64,000 nucleotides of DNA from Absidia repens (GCA_002105175.1 MCGE01000009.1:992001-1056000), one strand, 5' to 3'. Counted from the stretch's first letter, positions 21,743 through 34,137 are shown. Translations and numbers: made by a program. The notes: a model not told the origin generated them from the sequence alone.

Positions 21743-24700
21743 ATGGCGCAGTCTACGCTCTTCCGTTCGGAAGTGATGTCTCTTATTCAACTGTACATCC
21801 CTTCTGAAGTGGCTCAACATTGTGTTTCCGAACTTGGAGAACTAGGCAAAGTCCAATTCAGAGACGTAAGTCAAAAGTCATGACACCATATTTTTATATA
21901 TTATTCATATGAACTAACTTTTTTTTTTGGTTCATTTCTACTTATTTATTAAAATAGCTCAATCCTGAAGTTAATGCTTTCCAACGATCTTTTGTATCAG
22001 AAATTAGACGCTTTGACGAAATGGAACGCCAATGTCGTAAGTACATTCCCTCTACTTTTATCTGCCATTCGTCTTCAATATTATAGATGCTCGAACCATG
22101 AAACGTGAACTGACGTGTATTTGGTTCTATCAATATACTCTTCATTCACAGTTGCGTGCGTTTTTGGGGCATATGAGATACTTGAAACATTTCAGTTCAT
22201 TTGCTCTTTTTTTTTTTTACAACCCCGTTTTATGTCTTTGTGATACTTATGATTTGCGTATTATTGTAGGATTCTTCAAGACCCAAACTGAAAAGGCAGA
22301 AATCCCCACTCGCCCATTGATAACTTCTGGTTCTTTATCTCATTCTCGCTCTGCTCAAGAAATCGATGAACTTGAAGAAAAATTACGCCAACACGAAGGT
22401 CGCATCACTGAAATGAACACCTCTTATGAAACACTTCAACGTCGATACCTTCAACTCACTGAACTCCGTCATGTTTTACGCGATACTGGTGTCTTTTTCC
22501 ATCAAGTAAGTCACCATATCATAGTCCTCTTAGCTCTGAATATGAATACAATTTATCTTATCTTCCCTTTATTAGGCTTCCAGACAAGATATTCCTGGTG
22601 TCAACGAAGAAGCTGAGGATACTGCTGCTCTCCTGGACAATGACGTCGAACAACAGGCTTACAATGAAACATCTCAGGTCAATCTTGGCTATGTTACTGG
22701 TGTTATCCCTCGTAGTCGTATCCAAACCTTCGAGCGTGTCCTTTGGCGTTCCCTTCGTGGTAACTTGTATATGAACACGGCCGAAATCGACGAATCCATC
22801 GTGGACCCTGACTCTGATGATGTAGTGGAAAAGAACGTGTTTGCTATCTTCGCTCATGGTCGTGAAATCATTGCCAAAATCAAGAAAATTTCGGAAAGCT
22901 TGGGTGCCACGCTTTATAGTATTGATGAATCTGCCGACAAACGCCGTGATGCTTTGACTGATGTGACTTCTCGTATCGAAGACTTGACTAGTGTATGTTT
23001 ATCCCCACGCACAAAAAATATTTTATCCTCTATATCGTTTTTATTCTTACCCGCTCATTCTCTAATATAGGTTCTCACCAATACCAACCAAACCCGTCGA
23101 TCTGAATTATTGGACATTGCCGAAAATTTGACTGCTTGGACGACGATTGTACGCAAAGAAAAAGCTGTATACCACACCATGAACTTATTCGACTATGATA
23201 TTGGTCGTAAGTGTTTGGTAGCAGAGGGCTGGTGTGCCACCAATGATATCCCTCTTGTTCAGCACTCCCTCAAAGAAGCAACGGTAATGATGATATTGTT
23301 TCGAAGAAGCAAAAAGAAAGACGATAATGATTGATAGTTTTATTATTATTAGGAATCCTCTGGGACCAATTTGCCTTCAATCTTGACCGAATTACGCACC
23401 AAGAAAAAGCCACCTACATATCATCGCACCAATAAGTTTACCCAAGGCTTCCAACAAATCATCGATGCGTACGGTATGGCTCGTTATCGTGAAGTCAACC
23501 CTGGTCTTTTTACGATTATATCCTTCCCTTTTTTGTTTGCCGTCATGTTTGGTGATATTGGTCATGGCTTTTTGATGTTACTCTTCGCCCTTTACTTGGT
23601 TTTGAATGAAAAGAAACTGGCCAAAAATGATGGTGAAGTAAGTATTTGATATTGTAATTGAAAAAAAGGTATCTTACCCCTTTTTCATGCAATCCATAGA
23701 TCTTCCAAATGTTCTTTAGTGGTCGTTATATGATGCTGATGATGTCTATCTTCTCTATCTTTACTGGTGCTATTTACAATGATATTTTCTCTTTATCTCT
23801 CAATATCTTTGAATCTGGATTTGATTGGCCAACAAAATACCTCTCCACCGATGCTGTGGAGGCTATTCCCAATGGGCAAACTTATGCCTTTGGTCTTGAT
23901 CCTGTAAGTTGTGAAAATGAACAGAAGAGGGGACGGGTTGCAGAATATGGCAAGATATTTAGCATGCACTAACCCATTCATATTCATTTATTGTTATGAT
24001 CAACAATCTAGTCATGGCACGGTTCCGAAAACTTTTTGCTCTTCACCAACTCGTACAAAATGAAACAAGCTATTATTATTGGTGTCATTCACGTAAGTGA
24101 TCATGACGACAACCACCCCGTAAAAAGGATATACTCTAAAGATTTCTATTCGCCTTTTTGTTTTCGTCTTGTAGATGTCCTTTGCTATTTGCTTGAATGT
24201 GTACAACCATGTCAATTTTGGAAAGAAGATCTTCATTTGGCTCGAATTTTTACCTCAAATTCTCTTTATGGAATCTATCTTTGGTTATTTAATCTTCTGT
24301 ATCATGTATAAATGGAGTGTCAATTGGTGGGAATTAGACAGTGAAGGTCAACACATTCGCAATGCTCCTCCAAACCTTCTCAACATGTTGATCTACATGT
24401 TCTTATCACCTGGTACTGTCAATCCTGAAGATCAACTCTTCCCTGGCCAGGTAAACTTTACCCCGTCACATTTATTGATATATAATATTCTTACTTACCA
24501 TTCTGTTTTGGTAGGGACCTCTTCAAGCTGTGCTTATTGTCATTGCTCTTGTCTGTGTCCCATGGATGTGGTTCGCCAAGCCTTACTACTTGAAGATGCA
24601 ACACAGTAAGCACCAGTATGAACGTGTCGCCAATGATGATCACAATGGTGATGATGAAGCTCGTCTTGGTGGCTCCTCTACTGAACTTGTGAATGATGAT

Positions 24701-25242
24701 GATGATGAAGATGAAGAAGAGGTAAGGTGGAAGAAAAATAAAGGTAAATAGTAGCCAGTTGACTGATTTCATTCTTCTGTTATAGTTTGAATTCAGCGAA
24801 GAAATGATTCATCAAACCATTCACACTATTGAATTCTGCTTGAATTGCATCTCCAACACTGCATCCTACCTTCGTCTTTGGGCTTTGTCTCTTGCACACG
24901 CTCGTAAGTATATATATATATATATATATATACATGAATATTGAAAAATGGCAATACTGATAGTCTTTATTTACAAAAACAGAATTATCTAGTGTATTAT
25001 GGGACATGACACTCAAGATTTGGTTCAACTTCACTGGCCCTTTGGCAACTATTGGACTTGTGATTGGGTTTTCCATGTGGTTTACATTGACATGCGCCAT
25101 TTTGATTGGTATGGAAGGTTTATCTGCTTTCCTTCATGCTCTTCGTCTCCACTGGGTTGAATTCGATGGTAAATTCTATATGGGTGATGGTATTCCCTTT
25201 GAACCTTTCTCCTTCATTACTGTTTTGGATATCAAGTCTTGA
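21743..25242 (+). CDS. VPH1: V-type proton ATPase 100-kDa subunit a
   Basis: Twelve exons give 832 aa (Vph1 is 840): 21743-21865, 21958-22036, 22270-22505, 22576-22992, 23071-23283, 23353-23637, 23700-23903, 24012-24092, 24175-24450, 24515-24721, 24786-24903 and 24983-25242. Frames close throughout. The N-terminal cytosolic half begins [21 protein letters not shown], with [12 protein letters not shown] and the DTGVFF segment. The C-terminal membrane half includes [24 protein letters not shown]. The conserved [16 protein letters not shown] (buried Arg needed for proton transport) and ALRLHWVEF are both present. An acidic insert (DDDDEDEEE) precedes the last helices. It couples ATP hydrolysis to acidification of vacuole and Golgi; which isoform (Vph1 or Stv1 type) cannot be told. 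AATAAA at 25336-25341. Confidence 0.96.
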
Positions 25243-25384
25243 TTCCATTTCCCCTTCCCATCTAGTATTGTGTTATATATTTTTGCTTGTTTTGTGTATG
25301 ATGGTTTAGTTTAGTTTGGTCTTTTTATATTTATGAATAAATTGTCGAAATCTTTTTGGTATCAAAGTGGTTTTCAAGTCTGGG

Positions 25385-25397
25385 TTTGAAATCGGGG
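25385..25397 (-). promoter_or_regulatory. CCCCGATTTCAAA, promoter motif variant upstream of TFC1
   Basis: Minus-strand variant of the TTCAAA/CCCCG pairing, about 94-106 bp before the TFC1 start. Weak match in spacing and order; listed for the motif comparison. Confidence 0.25.
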
Positions 25398-25490
25398 GGG
25401 GGAGCAGATGCTGGAAGAAAAAAAATCGCCATTTTCTTCGTCTTTCGCTTTTTTTCCTTTGAATACTTGATCACTTTTCTGTTATACTCA

Positions 25491-28002
25491 ATGGACCCAG
25501 ATTACGAACAAGCACCAGTGTATCCTGTAGGTGATCGCAAATTTCTATGTGTGGAATACCCTGGTATAGTAAAGAATATCGACCGTGTACTGGAAACACT
25601 TGGTGGGGAAAGGGCGATTTCTCAGGTAAAACAAATTAACACGATACTAAATTGCTTAAAAATCTACTCTCTTAACTAGTATATGTTATTTATTTTTGGT
25701 ACTCTGTCTCTGTTATGACAGGCGTATGGAAGTAGTGACAGCGAACCTCTAGAATTACGTTATCGTCCAAAGGATCCGTTTTGCCATGCCATCAATGGAT
25801 CTATGGTGCCTAGCTCCAGGGTTCTGGTCAAGGTAACTCGCCGACGCAGAAAAGACCAGCCTGAAGATGAGGGGCAATTGACAACTGAAGTGGTGGGTAC
25901 CATCCCTCAAACCTGTCGATTTCGAGGTACAGTTGGGGGGGGTCTTATTATTCATCTCTGGTTAACTCGCTGCTGACTCTGCTCTATACTTTAGGTATGG
26001 CCGACTTTCAATACTTGGTACCCAAATCTGATTCAGCAAGAAAACTACGAACAGCTCTTTTGACCGGTGACGGTAAGACGTCCCCGTACATACCAATAGC
26101 TTAATGCCTTGACTGACGCTTTACTTTGATCTATGTTTTTTCTTTTTTCTTTGTAACATATAGCAAAAAGTATACAACAGCTCCGAATTCCTTTGGATAT
26201 AGACAACCATGATAAAAATTTGCATGCGATCCCACCCCCTGTCTTCAGTCAGTTGGAAACTCCCTTTAAATATGAGTAAGTTGCTATCAATTAGATGGAC
26301 ACAATCATTATTCTAACCTTTGTTAATCCTCTCATAGATATAAACAAAACGCCCCTGTTGTCCGTGTTCGTGTCCAACAGGCTGATGGAACAGTAAGTTT
26401 TTAAATTCTTTTTCTTCCTTATTATATATACTCATAATTTATTTAATTCTAGTATGTTACAAAACTTGTCAATCGATCCAAAACAAAGACACATCGTCAT
26501 ATTGTCCTTAGCTTTGAAACGAAAAATATCCTTTTTATATTATCATCTCAGGTTTATTTCCTTCGCATTTTGATATTGTTTTGTCCTTGACTCGCTTTTT
26601 TTTCTTATTAATTACAGGTTCCAACAAAACCACCAGCACTTGACGTATTGAATGAAGAATTATTATCGGCGAAACAAAAACTAGTCGAGGTAAGAAAATT
26701 AACAACGACAATATCATCCTTTTTGTCATTATGGCTCATTTTTTTCTCCTTTGTTAGCTATTTGATGAACGCCCCATCTGGTCAAAATTTGCTCTACGTA
26801 ATACGCTGGACCCTGGAGACAGTGGTCATCTTTCCGAGTAAGCTTTTAAATATTGACATGGTGGTGGATAGTGATAATTGGGAAGGGGTCAGGGAAAGGG
26901 CATTTTTTAACTTGGTTTCCTATATTTATTATTATAGACTTTTACCGCATGTTGCTTATTCTTTCCAAAACGGCCCATGGCGGGATTGCTGGATAAAATA
27001 CGGTGTTGACCCAAGATTAGATCAAAAATATGCGTGGTAAGTCAACAATTGGATATATGTATACACCTATATCATTTACACCTTTTTTTTATGATTTTTT
27101 ATAGCTACCAGCAAGTGGATATCCGAATTGGTCACCCTGATGAAAGGCCAACCAATACCTACGTCCGTGCAAAGCGAACTCGTACACTACCTGTTTTTAC
27201 TTCTGATTATCCACAACGTAGCAACGGTGATACGAGGTATATACGGGGGAAGGGGCTGGAATACTCTATGACAACATACTGAGTTTCTGCTTTGTTTTGT
27301 TTTGGCTTGTTTTTTTTTTTTTTTTTTTTTTTTTTTTTGTTATAGTTCAAAAGGGGAAGAACATACCTATGGGCGGTTATTCGATGGTAAACACCTTCCA
27401 GCGCGCTCTGCATGGTTCCAAGTATGCGATATTACGGATCCAGATTTTGATTGTATCCTCCGTACGACCAAGTATCAACATTCTACACCACCAACTGTAA
27501 GTAAAAAAGACCATAAATCACAAACAATTACTCAGGATCAGACAGTGTTAATCAGTTTTTCTTTTTCTTTTTTTTTTGGATCGGTATTTGTGTCATATAG
27601 AAACATAGCGGCTACTTTTATCCATCAGCGCTTGTGGCTGTAAGAAGTGCTATGCGACAAAAGATCAAACAATTGAATGAAGACGGTCATTGTGAAAGGA
27701 TACCGGACATGAACGAAGACTTGGATGAGAAAATCAAAAAGGACAAGGAAAAATTGGCCAAGGGACTGAAATCAGGCACAGCAACAACAGCAGCAGCAGA
27801 AGCAACAGCATCATCGATAAAGCAAGAACGTCAAAATAGTGATCTAGAAAGCAATGACGACGATGATGATGCTGAATATAACTACAGCGATGACGATGAC
27901 AATGACAATGACAATGATGATAATGATGATGATGACCTTGCAGATCGTGATACTGCAGTTGCCGATGAAGCTGAAATGATGGATATAGACGACTGGAATT
28001 AG
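25491..28002 (+). CDS. TFC1: TFIIIC subunit Tfc1/Sfc1 (tau95, GTF3C5 type)
   Basis: Twelve exons give 539 aa, frame closing: 25491-25625, 25722-25926, 25995-26072, 26164-26275, 26338-26392, 26453-26551, 26618-26689, 26758-26837, 26938-27036, 27105-27236, 27346-27496 and 27601-28002. The N-terminal tau95 domain has KFLCVEYPGIVKNIDRVLETLGG and LELRYRPKDPFCHAINGS. The DNA-binding region carries ALDVLNEELLSAKQKLVE, LFDERPIWSKFALRN, FQNGPWRDCWIKYGVDPR and YQQVDIRI. The C-terminal tail is strongly acidic (runs of Asp, residues ~485-535), as in yeast tau95. It binds the A box of tRNA genes to recruit RNA polymerase III. The tenth intron has a ~28-nt T-run just before its acceptor. AATAAA at 28102-28107. 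Confidence 0.92.
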
Positions 28003-29005
28003 CATTGAAACATGATAGTAGTGATAGTATAGAGATATAAGTTAATGTTAGTGGTAGTTTTTTATTTTTTATTACTGGCGTGTTATGAATTGTATTGATG
28101 AAATAAAGTTGGAATGCATTTGTCCGGTTGCAAATTTATTTGATTATGAATTGCCTTTTATAGAATTGTTAGGATGTTACATATCTTGAAAAAATAGGGA
28201 ATGGGTTGCGCTTGAGCTATAAGGAAATCGTGTGTACCAAACTTGGCTTTGTTAATTTTTTTATGTGTGTGTTTCAATGAAAAGGGCAGAAGAAAGCAGT
28301 GTAGGATTATGACTGAATATAGTTTTAATGACGAAGATCCATTTTTACAATATGCTACATACATGTGCGAAATAGATGAAATAGTATGGAGGGAAATGAT
28401 ATATGAAGTCAGTTAAATAAAATATATGGAAGGCATATATGTGACATACATACATAGTTTTGCGTTTGTTGCAAGTAGATATATGCTTTCTTCATACAGT
28501 TTCTTTTTTTTTCACTGTCACATTCTAATGATACCCCAATGTGCCCAGGAGCACATGCAGAAATTTTTGGCCGGAAAAGGTTTGAAATGTCAAGCTAGCA
28601 TCTAACAATTTCGAAAAGGTTTGAAATTCTCCCATTTTTTGATCTCTAACTCATTAGCCATGCATTTCACGATACTGGATCGTCGAATATGTATTGTGGG
28701 ATCTTTTTTTTAGAAAAATATATAGTAGGATCAGGGTCACACCTCTTCATTCAATATAATAAATCCTTTTCATACCATCAGTCAACACATTTCTGAAAAA
28801 TCTTCCACTTCATTTTTTTTATTTGATAAAGTTCCAAAAAAAAGCCAAAAATAAATTTATTGAACAAATGTAAAACTAAGAAAGAAAGAAAAAAGCCATC
28901 TAAAAATGAAGATACTAACTAAACCAATAGCTGCAGGGACGGGGAAGAGGGGAATGATCGGGGAGTGGGGTTGAATGCATAATTTGAAGAGAGAAAAAAA
29001 AAGAT
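28003..29005. other. Convergent 3' flanks
   Basis: About 1 kb between TFC1 (+) and the EMAPII-like gene (-). AT-rich. A phrase containing AAAAGGTTTGAAAT is repeated at ~28575 and ~28615. No gene seen. Confidence 0.45.
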
Positions 29006-29833
29006 CTATGAGATTTGACCCAACTTGACCATCTTGCTTGTGACCGGGCCAGCCTTGGTCATGAGCGGTACACTTTTGTAAGTAGCGACACCATCCTTGT
29101 CAGTCAACAAATGCTGAGCAATCTGTTCAAATACTTTTTGCTTGGGTTTCAGTACAGGATCAGGAGTTGACAAAGTTTCCAGGCCAGACAAATGGACACG
29201 TTCACCATTGACACAGTCACTAGGCACAGATAACAAATCCACTATAGATTGGTCTTGGCTAGAGGAGGCCAACAACATGCCTTGTGATAATACGCCGCGG
29301 AAACGACTGGATTTCAAATTGGCTACCACCACCACTCGTTTGTCCTGTAGAATGACGATAAAAAGAATTAGCTTTTGACACTATTAGTGAATGGTGGATG
29401 CCACTTGCCTTCAAATCTTCTTTTGATACATATTTTGCAAGTCCACTGACGATAGTCCGAGCTTCAGGTTCACCAACATCAACTAGACGAGAAAGTGAGA
29501 GTGCAGAGATCAGTTCGAGTTTTCTGTTGTGATAAATACACACACCCACACACTTTATTTTCAATAGTTAAACTTACCTTTTTCGATATAAAGATGTTCA
29601 GCTTCAGGATGGGATTCTGCACCTAGGATGGTTCCAACACGTAAGTCGACGCGATGGAAAAGATCATTTTGATCGATGGGCTGTTGTGTCTGATTTGTTG
29701 AGGTTTTTGGCTGTTGTTCTTGTTGTGCGGTAGAGGTCCACGTTACGGTAGTGGAAGATGTACTGAATTGAGAAAAGCGGAGACGTGAATTGGAAACAAG
29801 AGTTGGACCATGTAGAAATCGAGAAGCGATCAT
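29006..29833 (-). CDS. EMAPII/Arc1-like tRNA-binding protein, probably mitochondrial
   Basis: Three exons, 29833-29578, 29482-29409 and 29344-29006, give 222 aa. The first ~35 residues are basic, Ser/Thr-rich and lack acidic residues (MIASRFLHGPTLVSNSRLRFSQ), like a mitochondrial presequence. From residue ~58 it follows the tRNA-binding OB fold of EMAPII, AIMP1, Arc1 and bacterial MetRS/Trbp111: [69 protein letters not shown]. The C-terminal EMAPII extension follows (KQKVFEQIAQHLLTDKDGVATYKSVPLMT). Role: binds tRNA structure and aids aminoacylation. The second intron uses a GC donor (AAG|GCAAGT). TTCAAAACCCG lies at 29923-29933. Confidence 0.88.
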
Positions 29834-29922
29834 ATTTGCTTGACGTAAGAAAAAAAAAAAAAAAAAAAAAAGGAAGAAAAGAGTTGTTTAAAAAAATCCC
29901 TGAAGGAATGAATCATGGGTAA

Positions 29923-29933
29923 TTCAAAACCCG
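29923..29933. promoter_or_regulatory. TTCAAAACCCG motif upstream of the EMAPII-like gene
   Basis: 90-100 bp upstream of the ATG at 29833; one of the recurring TTCAAA-n-CCCG set. Confidence 0.4.
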
Positions 29934-30609
29934 ACCTCGTCCCTCCAAAATCTATCAACAGCTCCAGCCGGGCGACTGCAGGACGAAGGATATTCCCAAA
30001 TTCAAAAAGTACTTCGCGGATGAAATTAGATGCTGTCCATATCTATGGGAGTTCCTTTGGGATTTACCGTTCATACTCAATCTCCTGGTAAATCGGTGTG
30101 CGTGTGCGCGTACGTCAAAAAAAAAAAAAAAAAAACCAGGACGGGCTTTGTCAACTCCGTCACTTCACACATCTCGGCGGGCAGCCTTTTGTAGTCCAAA
30201 TGACCTTGGTTCAGGTTTTCATTTGTCGTTTTCTTCATTATACAATATGCAATGAGATGGCGAACGCTATAGTATGCCTAAGATAGTGGAGACTATAATT
30301 TTTATAAGAAAGCTGACGTTGGTGGTATATAGTCTAGGTTGTTGAATACAAATTGTAGAGTGGGAGTAGAGCTACGTTTCATATTGGGTAGCCTAGGACA
30401 GTCAACCAGTTGCTGAAATTCTTGAAGAAGGCGGGGGGGTGGGGAATAAGTAGTCATAATGAAATGGGAAATGTTTAGCGCGGAGTCGCGCAGGACAGGC
30501 ATTGAAAAGAAGCCATATTAGGTGAGCTGGAAAACAGATATTTGATAAGACAATTTTAATACAGTCATAAAGTCACCGTTTCCTACTATCAGATGAGCTG
30601 GAGGATGTT
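29934..30609. other. Intergenic, no supported gene
   Basis: Contains an A-run (~30118-30135). A 66-codon open frame on the minus strand (30302-30502) has no recognisable family. Nothing else seen. Confidence 0.35.
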
Positions 30610-31170
30610 TATAAAAAATCAGGTTTTATTGAAACACATCGGGTGATATTTAAACTGAAACGCAGGGATCATTGTAACAAGGGTCTAATAGACATTGCTT
30701 GGGGGAGACGGAAGAATGATCAACATTAACCTAAAGGGACAACTGGAAAAGACCATCTAATAAACTGTACAAGAATTTAATGATGAGAACGTTTTTTGTG
30801 GTATCTTTTTTTGATGCAAAACGATAGACCTGATGGAGGCGATGGTAAAAAGGGATCTGTTGTACAATAAGACATGAAAGAAAGACTAGAGGGACATTGT
30901 TCATTAAGGCATGTAAAAGAAAGATATTTTATTCAGAAATTAATCTATGAACAAGCTAATACTAAACTAAGCTAATTGTAGTTCCAAAAAGCCAACTAAT
31001 GGTGGTTCCAAATTCCTAGATCCAAAATGGAAGGGTTTCCCCATGCATCTGGTAATCCCTGAGCTGAAAACCCTTCTAAACTAGCCCTGATATTATTCTA
31101 AGTCCAACACATGAAGCTGAATGAAAAAAAAAAAAAAAAAAAAAAAATGGAAAGAAAGGGAGACAGAGTG

Positions 31171-31212
<42 letters not shown>

Positions 31213-31243
31213 GGAGCAAAGATTCACGTGGGCGGCATTTGAA
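30610..31243 (-). repeat. Dispersed repeat R1, copy b
   Basis: Reverse complement of the 16333-17120 copy. On the plus strand the order is TTTTATTGAAACACATCGGG..., GGGATCATTGTAACAAGGG, GGGATCTGTTGTACAATAAG, ATATTTTATTCAG, the core (31021-31038, one mismatch), AACCCTTCTAAACTAG, two long A-runs (~31124-31147 and ~31171-31209), then CACGTGGGCGGCATTTGAA (31225-31243). Confidence 0.75.
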
Positions 31244-31661
31244 ATTATTTTTGTGGTGTCTCATGAGGAGCTGGTTCGCGTTCCCCCCTTCCTGTATGCA
31301 CTGTAGAATAACCTATCACTCACCGTAGAATTGTTTACGGTCTTAGTCCACCTTAGTTTATATTTCTTTTATAATAATGATAGGAATTGCTTATATGCCT
31401 TGAATGAATGCCCTCACTAGTTTATAACGTATTACACAGTATTTTTTATGTTATGTAGACATAGCTCTTCAAAGGCAGTTTGCTATAGGTATATTTAAAA
31501 AAGTGGCATTCTTGTGAAGCTGAATATTTTACCGAAGCTTTAATTGGAAAGTGTTCCATAAATGAGTATTCATTAACCGCAATCCGGCCCGGATTAAAGC
31601 ACGGGAGCTTCATTTATGGGTACTACTTTTATATAACGGCTCAAAAACATTTTCATCACTA
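31244..31661. other. tRNA upstream flank
   Basis: No gene. AATCCGGCCCGGATT at 31581-31595 is a perfect odd-length palindrome (7+1+7) about 66 bp before the tRNA. Confidence 0.4.
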
Positions 31662-31734
31662 GTCACCTTGGTGTAGGGGTTATCACGCATGCTTCACACG
31701 CATGAGGCCGCCGGTTCGATTCCGGCAGGTGACA
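31662..31734 (+). tRNA. tRNA-Val (CAC anticodon)
   Basis: Full cloverleaf without intron. The acceptor stem is GTCACCT with AGGTGAC and discriminator A. The D arm includes GGTGTAGGGGTTATC. The anticodon stem is CATGC/GCATG with loop TTCACAC, anticodon CAC. The T arm is GCCGG TTCGATT CCGGC. The internal promoter B box GGTTCGATTCC is intact, and TTTT at 31739-31742 can terminate RNA polymerase III. Confidence 0.97.
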
Positions 31735-31738
31735 TAGC

Positions 31739-31742
31739 TTTT
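31739..31742 (+). terminator. RNA polymerase III T-run terminator
   Basis: Four T residues 5 bp after the tRNA-Val 3' end. Confidence 0.6.
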
Positions 31743-32439
31743 GCTTCCTTTCTTTTCCTATGTATCTGTTTCTATCGCTTGAGAAATGCTATTTTTTTTT
31801 TTACTGTTGCGGCTAAATTTGTGATTTTAGTCCAACTGGATTGTGTTTTTGTAGTGTTACGGCTATTTTTGAGTAAATAAAATAAAAGTGTGTACCAAAT
31901 ATATGTGGTTTGTTTAGTTTATATGAACCGCAACGAAGAAAAGTTAACCTTTTTGTTGAGTTTCAGTTATATTTTACACCAAATGGGTAGTGTATAAGTG
32001 TTTGCTAGTTATTGCTTGAATGGATTTGGTAGTGAGGGTCAAAAAATGTTTTCCCCTGAATCGGAATTTGAAATGTACTTTTTTGTTTACTTGACTTGTA
32101 GTCTTGAAAAATAGAGAGCACCAAATATTTTATTTGATATAAGTAAAAAGTACCAGATATGTTATTGGTAGTAAGTAGTGAGCACCAGAACTTTTATAGA
32201 TAAAGTCCAACTTGAAAGAAGTTTATAAGAAATAAACTTGAAAAAAATAAAAGATATTGACCAGTAGGGTTCAATATAGTAAATCAATAGTGTATATATG
32301 AAGATATATAGCACTGCCAAACAAAATAAAAGTACTAAGACTTGAGATTGGTTTTAAAAAAAACCTTTTATTGAGAGAATTTATAAATAAAAATTAACTG
32401 AAGAAGAAGAATACAAATAGGAATTTCTTCCTATTTATA

Positions 32440-32650
32440 CCTTTTCTTAAAACAACTGGGAATGAATTCCCAGTTAAAAAACAATTAAAAAAGAACTAAA
32501 AAACGATAAAAAAAGAACGAAAAAGAAGTTGAAAAAAAGATAAAAAAAACGTTGAAAAAAGGATAAAAAAAAGAAGCTAAATAAAAGCTAAAAAAAGGAT
32601 AAAAAAAGAATAAAAAAAGTTGCAAAAAAAACAACGGAGAAAAAGAAGGG
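32440..32650. repeat. Degenerate A-rich tandem array
   Basis: About 20 imperfect units of the type GATAAAAAAAGAA / GTTGAAAAAAG, each an A-run broken by GAT, GTT or CT. Nothing on this strand is coding. Confidence 0.6.
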
Positions 32651-33445
32651 GTCAAAAATCAAAAATAAACGACCCAGCAGAGTCACAAAGCAATCCCTAA
32701 TTTTGGGCCCAGTTGAGCAATTCATCTAAATTAAATAACCGCTCCAGATTAAAGTCATCTCTGACAGTAGGTTTTTTATGTTTTTCTGGGTTGAATAGGA
32801 TGTCTTGAGTTATCCTTTAGTATAGTTTTTGCTTGTTTAGAGCTTGTAAATAAATTTGTTCCTTGGGCGGAATTTGAAATAACTTGTTCCTGAATCGGAC
32901 AAAAATAGAATTGATAGTAGTGAGCACCAGAACTTTTGTAGATAAAGTCCAACTGTAGAGAAAGTTTATAAAAAATAAACTTGGAAAAGTAAAATAAAAT
33001 AAAAAAGAAAAGTATTGACCTTTGTTGGTTCAATAAAAATATAGTGTATAACACACAGTAAAAATAAAATAAAAAAGAGGACTTGTAGTCAAAAATAAAA
33101 GGAGGTTTCTATGATCCAATAGAAACAGTAGATAATTTGGTGGTATAATAACCTTTGTACTAAGTTTTATTTGTTAATTGAGAAAACTGATAAAAAAAAC
33201 TAAAGAGAAAAGAAAAGAAAAGGATAATAATAAAAAGTTGCGATATATATACTAAATAAAAGTTGATAAATATAAGGGTTCTGTTTTTGTGGTTTTTTGT
33301 CTATATATGAATTTTGCATTGTTTTTGTTTACATTGATGGCGGTATTTCATTTTTTATATTTATGGGGGACTACACATCTGAGAGGCCCCAACCAATCAG
33401 CTGGTTTATATTGAAAATGTCCGCAGCAATGAGACTAGCGGTGTC

Positions 33446-33477
<32 letters not shown>

Positions 33478-34065
33478 CGGATTCGGACTCAGACCGATCC
33501 TCGACAGTTCTTTTTATAAGTTTTTCTGTAAGTGAATAGTAAATATGTTACGGCTAAAATGAGTATGAAGCTTGTAACAGAGTTTATTAGGATGTCTTGA
33601 GTGATCCTTTGGTGTAGCTTTGATCGTTTAAAGCTTTGAAAATAAATTTGTTCCTTGGGCGGAATTCAAAATATCTTGTTCCTGATTCGGACAAAAATAG
33701 AATTGATAGTAGTAAGCACCAGAACTTTTGTAGATAAAGTCCAACTGTAGAGAAAGTTTATAAAAAATAAACTTGGAAAAGTAAAATAAAATAAAATCCA
33801 ATAGAAACAGTAGATAATTTGGTGGTGTAATAACCTTTGCACTAAGTTTTATTTGCTAATTGAGAAAACTGATAAGAAAAAAACTAAAGAGAAAAGAAAA
33901 GGATAATAATAGAAAGTTGGGCTATTTATACTAAAAAAATAAGAAAATAAGGTTGGTCGGAGGCGAGGTAGGATGAGTTTTGAGATATAATGAAGTCTAA
34001 GGTGAGGCAGGGTGAATTTTGAAACAAACTGGGGTCCGAGGACAGCCTTACTCGCTAAGAAACGG

Positions 34066-34137
34066 TTAGAGGTCAGAGATGGTCAGAGGTCAGGAGGTGG
34101 TCAGGAGGTGGTCAGAGGTCAGGGGGTGGTCAGAGGC
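34066..34137. repeat. GGTCAGAGGTCAGG minisatellite
   Basis: Five to six imperfect units of GGTCAG(A/G)GG(T/C)CA, G-rich against an AT-rich background. Confidence 0.8.

Noticed and set aside
30302..30502. 66-codon minus-strand open frame (PPPRLLQEFQQLVDCPRLPN...)
   Set aside because: Protein-like composition but no family, no splice partners and no promoter features; length is within chance.
31124..31209. A-runs of R1 copy b as a retrotransposed poly(A) tail
   Set aside because: The runs are internal, on the 5' side relative to the AATAAA, and no flanking target duplication is seen; a T-rich leader in the opposite sense fits better.
31662..31734. Possible tRNA-derived SINE origin of the nearby repeats
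   Set aside because: None of the R1, R2 or R3 copies contains A- and B-box sequences like those of the tRNA; the link is position only.
33297..33539. 80-codon frame with a Leu-rich stretch inside the R3 nest
   Set aside because: The Leu run comes from a TTG/TTGATG microsatellite; it lies in repeat DNA.
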